Source: JALQTD01 sp965657495
GTDB lineage: Bacteria; Bacteroidota; Bacteroidia; Flavobacteriales_D; Sanyastnellaceae
Assembly (NCBI GenBank): GCA_965657495.1
Contig: CBFHPD010000241.1
Location: 1 to 19,207, forward strand
Direction of reading: 5' to 3'
DNA: 19,207 nt
Shown one piece after another: positions 7,130-15,508 of the stretch (within the stretch, counting starts at the first letter, position 1; each line of letters opens with the position of its first letter). The notes below the pieces were generated by a model, which saw only the letters and a program-made list of their open reading frames with translations, made no database searches and was not told the DNA's origin. The position numbers were made by a program, and so were the translations under genes.

Positions 7130-8281
7130 ATGAAATCAACGAAGGTTCACGTACTCATCGAGGAGGGCCTCGCCTCGCCTCGGGCGGAAGACGCCGTGCT
7201 CATCGCTCAGAAAACGAAGGGGCCGCTGTCCTACACCTTGGAACGTTTCGACTACGACGAGCCCACCATGTGCGCCGCTGATGATGCGTCCATCCAAGTA
7301 CACTACATGATGGAGGGGCCGCCGTTCTCCAAGCAAGAATTGGAGGCGTTTGAATCGCGGCCCGTCCCCGAAGTCCCCGCCCCCACTGAATCACTCCATG
7401 AGCTTAGGCACCGCATGCGCCGGTTGGTGAAGCGGTATCGGATCGCGCACGATGTGGAAGCGGGTGACCACGTCATCGTGTTGACCACGACGGGGAACTT
7501 TGAAAACTTCATGGTGCTCCCCGGGTTCGAAGGGGAGCAGTGGGCCGCCGTGCAGTTGAACCACCGCGCAATGAGTACGACGTGGAGCCACACGCTGTTG
7601 GCCTATTACTTGATGGCCTTGCCCGTGATGTTGCTCGCCTATACGGACCAAACGCTGGAGTCGTACCTCGTCCACCATGCACACACCGATACCCGGGGCT
7701 GCCTCAACGACCTGTGCGCCGACGACGTGCGGCAACTGCAAGTGAAGACGAAGACCGCTGACATTTGCCGGTCGTGCAAGACCCATTTCCAGCAGGCGGG
7801 ACTCGATTGGGATTTGGTGGCTCAAATGCGGCATGGCTTTGAACTCGTCCGCGCCATGCAGCTGAACTTGGAGGACGTCCTGGACGGTTTCAAATTGCCC
7901 GAAATCACCCTTGGCCGGCGTCCTCAGTTCGTTGATTTGGGCGTGACGGTGCCGCTGTCACCGAAGGAAATGGCCGTGTACTTGACCTTCATGGAGGCCG
8001 GCGTGGAGGGCATCGTCATCAGCCACATCGACGCCCACCGCGCCCAACTCCACGACGCCTATTCCCGGCTTTACAACGGCTCCGATCGGAACGCCATCAC
8101 GGAGGTCATCGACCGCCTCCTCGACCTCACCGACCACAGCCTGACCACCACAGTGTCCAAACTCAACCGCAAATTCACCACAGCCCTCGGCCGCGAACGC
8201 GCGCGTCCTTACCAAATACACGGTCCCAACGGCGGAGCAAAAGCCATCAGCCTGCCCCGCCGCTACGTCCTCCGGAAATGA
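7130..8281 (+). CDS. Uncharacterised protein with His/Cys metal centre and possible winged-helix C-terminus
   Basis: A 383-residue cytoplasmic-looking protein. After a variable N-terminus (1-90) comes a central region with LLAYYLMALPVMLLAY (156-171), then VHHAHTDTRGCLNDLC (181-196), and IC-x2-C (212-216). Together Cys191, Cys196, Cys213 and Cys216, with nearby His182, His183 and His185, look like a zinc site. The C-terminal 110 residues (VPLSPKEMAVYLTFMEAG, then a helix-rich part, then YQIHGPNGG and ISLPRRYV) resemble a winged-helix fold like that of response-regulator effector domains, or a Bacteroidota-specific domain of that shape. I recognise this layout only as that of hypothetical proteins. 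Co-transcription with the vWA gene suggests they work together. Its stop is 24 bp from the convergent large surface protein gene. Confidence 0.75.
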   Translation: MKSTKVHVLIEEGLASPRAEDAVLIAQKTKGPLSYTLERFDYDEPTMCAADDASIQVHYMMEGPPFSKQELEAFESRPVPEVPAPTESLHELRHRMRRLVKRYRIAHDVEAGDHVIVLTTTGNFENFMVLPGFEGEQWAAVQLNHRAMSTTWSHTLLAYYLMALPVMLLAYTDQTLESYLVHHAHTDTRGCLNDLCADDVRQLQVKTKTADICRSCKTHFQQAGLDWDLVAQMRHGFELVRAMQLNLEDVLDGFKLPEITLGRRPQFVDLGVTVPLSPKEMAVYLTFMEAGVEGIVISHIDAHRAQLHDAYSRLYNGSDRNAITEVIDRLLDLTDHSLTTTVSKLNRKFTTALGRERARPYQIHGPNGGAKAISLPRRYVLRK

Positions 8282-8305
8282 GCCTTCGGGGCCACAATTG
8301 TCGAC

Positions 8306-11300
8306 TCATTCGCAGGATTCGCTGTATCGGCTGATAACCTGCAGCAAATCCGCAATGGTGATGGCGCCATCGCCGGTCAAATCCTCTGGGCAGGGGTTTT
8401 CGTAATTCTCTTCACACCAGCTCGTGTAGTCCGGCCCTTCCGGTTCCGGGCAATCCGTGCCCGGTTCGGGGTATTCGCAGCTGCCGTTGTCTTCCGTTGC
8501 TCCCGGGTGGTAGTTGCACGCAGCAGGATCTGTGCAGCCTTGGATGGGGCCCGGTTCATCGAATCCGCATGAGCCGTCATCGAGGACCGCAAGTGGGTCG
8601 TAATTGTCGAAGATGGCGTAGGTACAGCCGCATGACAGCCCGTCCTCCGCTACATCGAGGGCGATTTCAGCCCCTACGTTGCAGTTGTCATTGGAAATGT
8701 CCACGGCATACAGCCCGACTGGCAAGAACGTGAACGCAAAGGGGCTGTCCCCCACCGTATCCGTGTAAGCCACTCCTGTGCTGTCTTGAATGACCATGTC
8801 CACCGTCCATATCTGCTCTTGCACCCCTGGGGCGTCGATGTCGATCACCAACGTTCCGTTGCTCACATCGCAATCCGGCTGGAACGCAAGCCACTCCGCG
8901 CTGAGCTGCGTCACCACCTTCAACGTATCGGAACTGAAGCAGGATTCCTGGCCCTCGTAGTAGGCCTTCACGACGTATTGCATGACAGGCGAATCGGGCA
9001 GGGCTTCCGTATTTTGGGCCGTTGAATCTAATACGTATTCAGCTGGTTCCCAGGACCAAACCACGTCCAAGAAGAAGGGATTGCAATCGATCGTGAACGA
9101 CATCGGGCTGAAGGTGCCGTCCCCACAGGAAAGCGAATCATTCGTCATCACATGGAAGCTCAGGCAGCCCGACGCATCGGTCGCCCCCCATTCCATGTTC
9201 GACAAGTCGCCTGAATACGTCCCAAGCACCGGATAACTCGTGTCCGGACCGTCATGCACCACCACATAATCGCCGATGGAATCGAGTTCCGCAAAGTCAA
9301 ACATGAGGTTCATTTGTGTGCCGTCGCCTTGGATCATCGGACAAACCGTGAACACGGTGTCCACGTTGTTGCCCACGCACCAGCTGCTTGAGAAGGGCAT
9401 CCCCGGGCAGTTGGTGTAGCTGTTGTTGACCAACTGCGCCGTCAAAGGGCGCACGTCGGCACAGGCATTCGGATTGGAGCCGCCATCGACGGTGAATCCT
9501 AGGCCGTCATTGACTACGATGGCCTTGTACCGCGTGGTCGCACATCCAAACTGGTCCACCCCCGTGAAGCTGATGAAGTAGCTGCCCACCTCGTCCGTCT
9601 CATACGTGGCCGTGAAGGAGGCCGAATCTTCGTTGATGGTCGCAACATCTAAAAGGGTGTTCCAATCGTATGCGCTGAGCTCCGGATCGAGTACGCCCGG
9701 GTTGCCCAATCCCAAAGAATCCAATTCCGCGTGTTCGAACTGCACGTTCCATCCGAAGAAATGCCCGTCACCGAGGGAATCGACGGTGGCGATGTGCAGG
9801 GTCCATTCGCCGTTGATGGGGCAGCCCTCGAGCGCGCACCAATCATCGCATGGGGCGTAGGTGCCGGCGCCGATGGTGGTGCCGTTGAACAACAGGTTGT
9901 TGGCATCGTCGAGCACAGAGGCCCCGAATGGGGACCAGCCGTAGTGCATCCCCACACCCGCCGAATCGTTGTCCAACGCCACAACGGGCTCGCCGAGGTA
10001 GGCATCGTCCACATCCGCACCGCCGTTGCAGGCGTCGACACTGTCCACGTGGTTGCTCAACAACGTGAGCTGCGAACCGTCGGGGCAGGTGACCCACATG
10101 TCAAGGGCGCCGACGTGTGCGTGCTCCAACTCTGCGCGGATGCGCACCAAATCTTGACAATCCGCCAAGGTGGCCGTGTCTGAGAAGCCCGTCACCTCGA
10201 TGGGGAACAGGTAAGTTTGGTTCATAGAATCCGACAGTTGCTCTGCCCCGCCCGCGTAGTATACCGTTTGGGACAGTGGTGCCGGCGACACCGTGACCTC
10301 TGCCTCGCCCATACCGCCCACACAAATCGGAGAATCGGCCCAAAGCGACAAGGTCGGTTGCGGATACACCGTCACGGTGAACGGCTCAGAAACATCGAAG
10401 CTCTCATACGGGTCGGCCATGTAGAGCTGCACCTGGTAAATGCCCGGCTCGTTCCATGCGTGGGCCACCGTGTCTGCAAAGGTGTATTCAAGTTCCCCGT
10501 CTCCCCAATCCCAAGCGTAGTAGAGCACTTCGCCGCTTGTGGACGTGGAGGCGCTTGGGCTGAAAAACAATTCGTTGGACTCACAGCCATAGAAGGCCAA
10601 GGTATCCGGCCCCACCGCCGAACTGTCCAAGACCGTGATGACCGCTTGCACATCGTACAGCGGCGTCACCTCGAGGGTGTCGGACACCTGTGTATTGCAG
10701 CCGTCGACGACCTGTGCCGTCAGGACATCGTAGAAATTCGGGAAGAACACGTGACTTGTGTCCATGCCGCTTGCCACCAAGGAGTCGTTCACAAACCACT
10801 GCGTGAGGTAGGCTCCGAGCGGGTTCCATCCGCCTTCGATTTGGACCCATGCCAAAACCGAGTCCCCCTCCAAGATGTCCACGCTGTCCGGCATCAAATC
10901 GAGCTGCAACGGAATCGAATCGAGCAACTCAATAGTATTCAAGGCGTATGCCGTATCCAGCCCGCACGTGTCGGTGACCGTCAGCATGCAGCTCCAGTTC
11001 TCGTCCACCAGCACCGCAATGCTTGCGTTCTCGGAATTGCTGCACTCCCAGTCGTAGCTGTAATTCCCAAAACCGCCCGTGACCTCAGGCTCAACAAGGA
11101 TTTGCAATCCCCCACAAACTACCGAATTGATGGGGTCGATCACAATCGGATCCGGACCATCTTCCAACGTGTACGTCAGGTACATCAGCCCGTCGGTGCA
11201 ACTCACGAGCGAGGTGATGACCACCACCAACGACTCACTTCCTTCGTCCAGCCCGTCTGCTTGCGCAATCAACGTGAGGTGAATCGCTTCCTCTCCCGCC

Positions 11301-12382
11301 GCAAATGACAAGGTGTCAGCGAAGGGCTGCACGCTGCCATCGGGCATGAGCTGGCCAAAATCCACCCCGTTCTCAGCCTCACCGGCATCGAAATTGAACA
11401 AAACGCTGTACGGCTCATCGACCGGCACATCCGCCGGACGTTCAAAGGTCCAATTAACGGTACCGCAGCCTTCGAACACTTGGTCCGCCCCATCCGTTCC
11501 CACTTCAAAATCGTCCGTCACCAACACCGGCACCTCCGAGGTGAACGAGCCTTGCTCCAAAATCACCACGGATTCCACTCCCGGATCAGTGCCATCGGCA
11601 ATGGCGAGTTTCAGGTGGTAGGTCTCCCCGCATTGAACGGGATGGCCCGCGTGGAAGACGCTCGTGTAGCCATTGATGCAAATCCCATCAGGCGGAATAT
11701 TCAGCACGAAATATTCCGAATTGAGCAGGTGATTGACGGATGAGACCGTGATGGGCAAATTCGGATCCGACCCCGGAACGCCCGCGATGTTCACTGCTCC
11801 ACCGGGGAATCCGGCGGGGCTGGAATAAGGCCCATCGATGCCAGGCCCACTGAGGAAGAAACCAAACACATCGTTGTAGGACGTGTTGATCCATTGCAGG
11901 TATTCATCCGACCCGAAGATGTAATCAAAGCCAATGGAATCGCCGGAAGCAATGAAGTCAAACTCCAAGACGCTCACATCCTGCACCGTGCCCACCTCGA
12001 ATTCCTGACCGATCAATGCCGGCACCTCGTTTGCAAGGGCCAACAGCGAGGAATCCGTGGTTTCCATGCCCAAGCAATCCGAGCACACGGCTGAAGAGCA
12101 TCCAATGCCTTTCGCATGGGAGGTGGACATGACCAATCCTTGGTTGAAAGCGAAGTCGGAGCTGGCTCCGTCCATCATTTGGCCCAACTGATCCAGTCCT
12201 CCCGTATACGTAATGTTGAACGCCGTCACGCCCTCACCGAGCAGCACATCGTTCACGTATTCGTCCACTGAGAAGCCGTTCTCAACGTCCAACTGTCCGC
12301 TTGCTGTGTGCGCGCTGATGGCGAACAGGCCAAACAGCATGAGCATTCGGCAACTCGTGGCACTTGTTTTCATTGTTTTCAT
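8306..12382 (-). CDS. Large secreted choice-of-anchor L protein with PKD, P-domain and CUB-like modules
   Basis: A 1358-residue secreted protein. The signal peptide covers residues 1-30 (MLMLFGLFAISAHTASGQ). A choice-of-anchor L domain spans about 35-285 (FNQGLVMSTSHAKGIG, FGSDEYLQWINTSYNDVFGF, PAGFPGGAVNIAGVPGSD). A Calx-beta-like domain follows at about 285-405, Ig/PKD-like domains at about 410-675 (YYAWDWGDGE), a proprotein-convertase P-like domain at about 725-885 (GEWTLHIATVDSLGDG, GWNVQFE), and a CUB-like domain at about 1005-1100 (VVVHDGPD). Near the end lie two GCTDPAACNY-type motifs and a Cys-flanked calcium-loop module (LTGDGAITIADLLQVI). No classical T9SS sorting domain is visible. 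The 44-residue upstream extension overlaps the OmpA gene and lacks a signal, so ATG 12382 is chosen. It is the last gene of the operon, 22 bp after the OmpA stop. Confidence 0.85.
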   Translation of the reverse strand: MKTMKTSATSCRMLMLFGLFAISAHTASGQLDVENGFSVDEYVNDVLLGEGVTAFNITYTGGLDQLGQMMDGASSDFAFNQGLVMSTSHAKGIGCSSAVCSDCLGMETTDSSLLALANEVPALIGQEFEVGTVQDVSVLEFDFIASGDSIGFDYIFGSDEYLQWINTSYNDVFGFFLSGPGIDGPYSSPAGFPGGAVNIAGVPGSDPNLPITVSSVNHLLNSEYFVLNIPPDGICINGYTSVFHAGHPVQCGETYHLKLAIADGTDPGVESVVILEQGSFTSEVPVLVTDDFEVGTDGADQVFEGCGTVNWTFERPADVPVDEPYSVLFNFDAGEAENGVDFGQLMPDGSVQPFADTLSFAAGEEAIHLTLIAQADGLDEGSESLVVVITSLVSCTDGLMYLTYTLEDGPDPIVIDPINSVVCGGLQILVEPEVTGGFGNYSYDWECSNSENASIAVLVDENWSCMLTVTDTCGLDTAYALNTIELLDSIPLQLDLMPDSVDILEGDSVLAWVQIEGGWNPLGAYLTQWFVNDSLVASGMDTSHVFFPNFYDVLTAQVVDGCNTQVSDTLEVTPLYDVQAVITVLDSSAVGPDTLAFYGCESNELFFSPSASTSTSGEVLYYAWDWGDGELEYTFADTVAHAWNEPGIYQVQLYMADPYESFDVSEPFTVTVYPQPTLSLWADSPICVGGMGEAEVTVSPAPLSQTVYYAGGAEQLSDSMNQTYLFPIEVTGFSDTATLADCQDLVRIRAELEHAHVGALDMWVTCPDGSQLTLLSNHVDSVDACNGGADVDDAYLGEPVVALDNDSAGVGMHYGWSPFGASVLDDANNLLFNGTTIGAGTYAPCDDWCALEGCPINGEWTLHIATVDSLGDGHFFGWNVQFEHAELDSLGLGNPGVLDPELSAYDWNTLLDVATINEDSASFTATYETDEVGSYFISFTGVDQFGCATTRYKAIVVNDGLGFTVDGGSNPNACADVRPLTAQLVNNSYTNCPGMPFSSSWCVGNNVDTVFTVCPMIQGDGTQMNLMFDFAELDSIGDYVVVHDGPDTSYPVLGTYSGDLSNMEWGATDASGCLSFHVMTNDSLSCGDGTFSPMSFTIDCNPFFLDVVWSWEPAEYVLDSTAQNTEALPDSPVMQYVVKAYYEGQESCFSSDTLKVVTQLSAEWLAFQPDCDVSNGTLVIDIDAPGVQEQIWTVDMVIQDSTGVAYTDTVGDSPFAFTFLPVGLYAVDISNDNCNVGAEIALDVAEDGLSCGCTYAIFDNYDPLAVLDDGSCGFDEPGPIQGCTDPAACNYHPGATEDNGSCEYPEPGTDCPEPEGPDYTSWCEENYENPCPEDLTGDGAITIADLLQVISRYSESCE

Positions 12383-12404
12383 CGTCTCGCTGCTATCAAG
12401 TAAT

Positions 12405-14603
12405 TCAGTCCGCGAGCAACCGCAATTCCGTCCTCCGATTCTCCTGATGCATCGCTTCAGTACAGGGCACGCAGTCCGATTGGGCCGGAGGCGCGCAGCC
12501 GCAGGCAGAAGCATCTGAGCAGTGGTTGAGCAATTTGGTCTCGCCGTATCCGATTGCTAATATACGTCTTTCATCTATTCCTTTTGAAATAATGTAGCGA
12601 ACACACTCATCGGCCCTTGCTTGGGACAAATCCAAATTTCGCCCCTCGTCGTCACGGCAATCGGTGTGGGAGGAAAGCTCTACCCGGATGTTCGGCCGGT
12701 CCGAGAGGTATGCCACCAGCTTGTCCAATTCTGTGCGGCTCTCCTCAGTTAAAGTGAATTCTCCTGAGGCATACATAATCGACTCGAGGTCAATGCGGTC
12801 GATGTTGGCTCCCACGGGCTGCAAAACCAAGGTGTCGCGCCACTCGAATTGACACGCATCGCCGCTATTTGGTGCTTCAACCGCGGCATCTTCGTAGTTG
12901 ATGAGGCTGGCCACCACGGCCAGCAGTTCCTCGCTTGCATCCGCTGTCGACCACGTGAATTGTCCCTGTTCATCCGTCACTTCCTTCAATGAGTTCCCTT
13001 TCGCATTGGTAAAATCGAGCAACACACCGGCAGCAGGCGCTCCGTTCTCGTCCACCACGACCAGTTGGTTTTCGATGGACGAGTAAGGAACCGTCAAAGT
13101 GACCTCACCCGCCGGCTTCGCGAGCACCAGGCTATCCCGAGGGAGCAACTTGCTGCCGGGCCGCTCAAGCACTTCAACGACGTATTTCTCGCGCGGCCAA
13201 CCCATGAACTGAGCTTCGCCGAAGTTGTTCGTCTCCAGCGTCAAGTCCATCGGGTAGCGGCCGGAATGGACCACGCGGACGGGGATTTGGGCCAACGGAT
13301 TCCCATCGCAGGCCAGCACCCGAATGGCGCATGGAACCTCGGCGGGCAGCTCCTCCACGCGGTAAATGGCGTCCACGCCAGTGCCCCTGTTGGAACTGAG
13401 CCACCCTGATTGGGTTTCCTCCTCAAAATAGAAGGCAAAATCATCGGCATAGGAGTTGATGGGGTGGCCCAACTGTGCCAACGATCCGTCGGCGAGGAGC
13501 TGGAACACATCGAGGCCGCCCGCACCTGCTCGGCCGTCAGAAGCGAAATAAATGGTGCCGTTGCTGCTGACGTAGGGAAACACTTCGTTGCCTGCGGTGT
13601 TCACGTTGGGAACGAGCGGCTCCGGTTGCTGCCACAAACTGTCCTGCCACCGGCTGATGTACAGGTCCATGCCCCCTGCTCCACCCGGCATGTCCGATGC
13701 GAACACAATGTTGGTGTCGGGGTCGAATACGGCGTGTAAGCAGGAATAATCGGGGGAGTTGAACGGCAGTGGTTCAGCGGGCCGCCAGGAGTTTTGGACC
13801 AATTCGTACCGCGCGATGTGCAGGCGGTCGATGGTGCTGCGGGAAGCGCCCGAAGCTGCATTCGTAGTGAGCAGCGCCCACGTACCGGAAGCGTTGAAAG
13901 ACACAGGCCCGTCGTGTGTGCGAGAATGCCCAAAAAACGGGAAGGGCTCAGCGCCTTGCAGGTCGCCGGACCCGCCGCGCGGGGGGTGTGGGTAGGATGC
14001 ATTGCGGAGGTAGGCCAGCTCGGTGAACGGCACCCCGCTCCAGGCGTCTTGCCCAGCGCCGATGCGCTTGTCGTCTGCTGTGATTTGGAACACCACACCG
14101 CCCCGGTACGTCGTGGCAGCGTATTCGTGGGTGCTCGCGCGCGGCCTGTAGCGCTCAGCGATGAGCTTTAAGGTGTCTTGAGGGATGCCGCCGTCGATGG
14201 CTGCACGCAGGAGCTCGATGGAATCGGGGGACAAATGGCGGAGGGCTGAAGAGTCAAACAGCCGCTGGATTTGGCCTTCTCGGCGGTTGATGCGCAACAA
14301 ATTCACGTGCCGAATCAGCTCTTCCCAGCTCGCGTCTCCCCGCTTCACCACCACCTTGCTCCAGGTCAGGGCCTCTTCGCGCAGGCCCGCCCGCTGCGCC
14401 GAAACCACCGCCATTTCAGCGAAATGCGCCGGCTCGCCTCCCCGATCCTCCGCGCGCCGAGCGAGGTGATCCCACAACGGATAGGCCTCGGCAAACTGCA
14501 TCAACCCCATGTAGTGCTCCGCCCGGCGCTCCAGGGTGGACTGTCCTGAGGCGACGCTCGCCCAAGCGAGGAAGAAAAGGAGGAAGGCGCGTATCATCAT
14601 CAA
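12405..14603 (-). CDS. OmpA-family protein, PorE/SprE-operon type (TPR, PD40 propeller, OmpA)
   Basis: A 732-residue envelope protein with a signal peptide (1-20, ASVASG). The order is: a helical TPR-like region (about 25-155), a PD40/WD40-like beta-propeller (about 165-415) with repeated FASDMPGGAGGMDLY, FASDGRAGAGGLDVF and SSNRGTGVDAIY blades, carboxypeptidase-regulatory-like beta domains (about 425-595), and an OmpA peptidoglycan-binding domain (about 603-732) with SSHTDCRDDEGRNLDLSQ and HQENRRTELRL. This matches the OmpA proteins that accompany PorP/SprF in T9SS clusters; they tie the outer-membrane export partner to peptidoglycan. Just before the final motif lies a Cys-rich insertion (Cys695, 701, 703, 711, 714). 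The start overlaps the PorP/SprF stop by 4 bp (ATGA), implying translational coupling. Confidence 0.9.
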   Translation of the reverse strand: MMMIRAFLLFFLAWASVASGQSTLERRAEHYMGLMQFAEAYPLWDHLARRAEDRGGEPAHFAEMAVVSAQRAGLREEALTWSKVVVKRGDASWEELIRHVNLLRINRREGQIQRLFDSSALRHLSPDSIELLRAAIDGGIPQDTLKLIAERYRPRASTHEYAATTYRGGVVFQITADDKRIGAGQDAWSGVPFTELAYLRNASYPHPPRGGSGDLQGAEPFPFFGHSRTHDGPVSFNASGTWALLTTNAASGASRSTIDRLHIARYELVQNSWRPAEPLPFNSPDYSCLHAVFDPDTNIVFASDMPGGAGGMDLYISRWQDSLWQQPEPLVPNVNTAGNEVFPYVSSNGTIYFASDGRAGAGGLDVFQLLADGSLAQLGHPINSYADDFAFYFEEETQSGWLSSNRGTGVDAIYRVEELPAEVPCAIRVLACDGNPLAQIPVRVVHSGRYPMDLTLETNNFGEAQFMGWPREKYVVEVLERPGSKLLPRDSLVLAKPAGEVTLTVPYSSIENQLVVVDENGAPAAGVLLDFTNAKGNSLKEVTDEQGQFTWSTADASEELLAVVASLINYEDAAVEAPNSGDACQFEWRDTLVLQPVGANIDRIDLESIMYASGEFTLTEESRTELDKLVAYLSDRPNIRVELSSHTDCRDDEGRNLDLSQARADECVRYIISKGIDERRILAIGYGETKLLNHCSDASACGCAPPAQSDCVPCTEAMHQENRRTELRLLAD

Positions 14604-15508
14604 AAGAAACGGGGGCTCGTGATGGCCCGGTTGAGGCGTCCAACATCACGGACAAGGCCGATTTCATGGGATCCGAAGGAACGGGACATCAGGCCATTTG
14701 TTGGAAAGTCCACCGCGTATGCCATCCGGAAACCGTCTTTGAATGTGTAACTCGCCTGCACGCCCATGCCTTCGCCGTACCGCCCCATCACGCCCAACGA
14801 GAACAGGTCGAACAACCACCAGGTCACCTGCACATCGACCGACGTCGGAGCATCCTGCACGCGCTTCACCAAGGCACTCATTTGAAGCGATGTGCTGCGG
14901 CTTAAGGAGTGGGCATAGCCGAGGGCGAGGAACCCGTGCCGCACGCTTGTTCCCAGCGGGGCCAAATCCCGGAACGCCGGCTGCAACAATTGCGGCACCG
15001 CCAAACTCGCAAACCACCGCTCTCCGGTCACCAAAAGTCCGGCACCCGCAGCCAGTTGCCCCTGCCGAAAGGGTTGCGCCATCAGCGGATCGTTCCCATC
15101 GGGTACGTACAAGTCCATGAACGACACGCCCACCGTTTCGAGTCCCACGCTCAACCCTGCGGACACGTTCAACCCGCTGCGATTCAAAGCCAAATGGTAC
15201 GCGCCATGGAGGCGGGCCGTGCGGTAGAACCGCCCCCCGGTCGCGTCGTTCATGAGCGAAATTCCCCCGCCTGCACGCCCGCGGCTAAACGGCGCCGTAG
15301 CTGACACAAACTGCGTACTGGGCGCCCCTTCCCACCCAGTCCATTGGGTGCGGCTGATGGCCGTCAATCGGGTCGCCCGCTCCACGCCGGCATGTGCCGC
15401 ATTGTAATGCAACGGGTTGCGTTGATACATGGAAATTTGAGGCAGCTGTTGGGCCCAAAACCCACTTGCCCACATCGCACCGGCAGCGATCAACAAAATG
15501 GTTCTCAT
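14600..15508 (-). CDS. PorP/SprF family type IX secretion outer-membrane protein
   Basis: A 302-residue beta-barrel of the PorP/SprF family. The signal peptide ends at about residue 19 (SGFWAQ). The N-terminal signature follows: QISMYQRNPLHYNAAHAG (residues 24-41), then TAISRTQWTGWEGAPST (48-64) and GGGISLMNDATGGRF. The rest alternates polar and hydrophobic residues with glycines as in an outer-membrane barrel, ending in phenylalanine. In Flavobacterium johnsoniae SprF is needed for secretion of the neighbouring adhesin SprB, and PorP is a core T9SS component in Porphyromonas. The gene sits directly after a type B adhesin and is coupled at both ends by ATGA overlaps, fitting a dedicated SprF-type partner. 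Confidence 0.93.
   Translation of the reverse strand: MRTILLIAAGAMWASGFWAQQLPQISMYQRNPLHYNAAHAGVERATRLTAISRTQWTGWEGAPSTQFVSATAPFSRGRAGGGISLMNDATGGRFYRTARLHGAYHLALNRSGLNVSAGLSVGLETVGVSFMDLYVPDGNDPLMAQPFRQGQLAAGAGLLVTGERWFASLAVPQLLQPAFRDLAPLGTSVRHGFLALGYAHSLSRSTSLQMSALVKRVQDAPTSVDVQVTWWLFDLFSLGVMGRYGEGMGVQASYTFKDGFRMAYAVDFPTNGLMSRSFGSHEIGLVRDVGRLNRAITSPRFF

Noticed and set aside
10217..11308. Long plus-strand frame (363 codons) inside the choice-of-anchor L gene
   Set aside because: It is rich in His, Arg and Gln as expected for an antisense shadow and has no domain.
12383..12514. Upstream extension of the choice-of-anchor L reading frame
   Set aside because: It overlaps the OmpA gene end in another frame and puts 44 basic residues ahead of a clear signal peptide.
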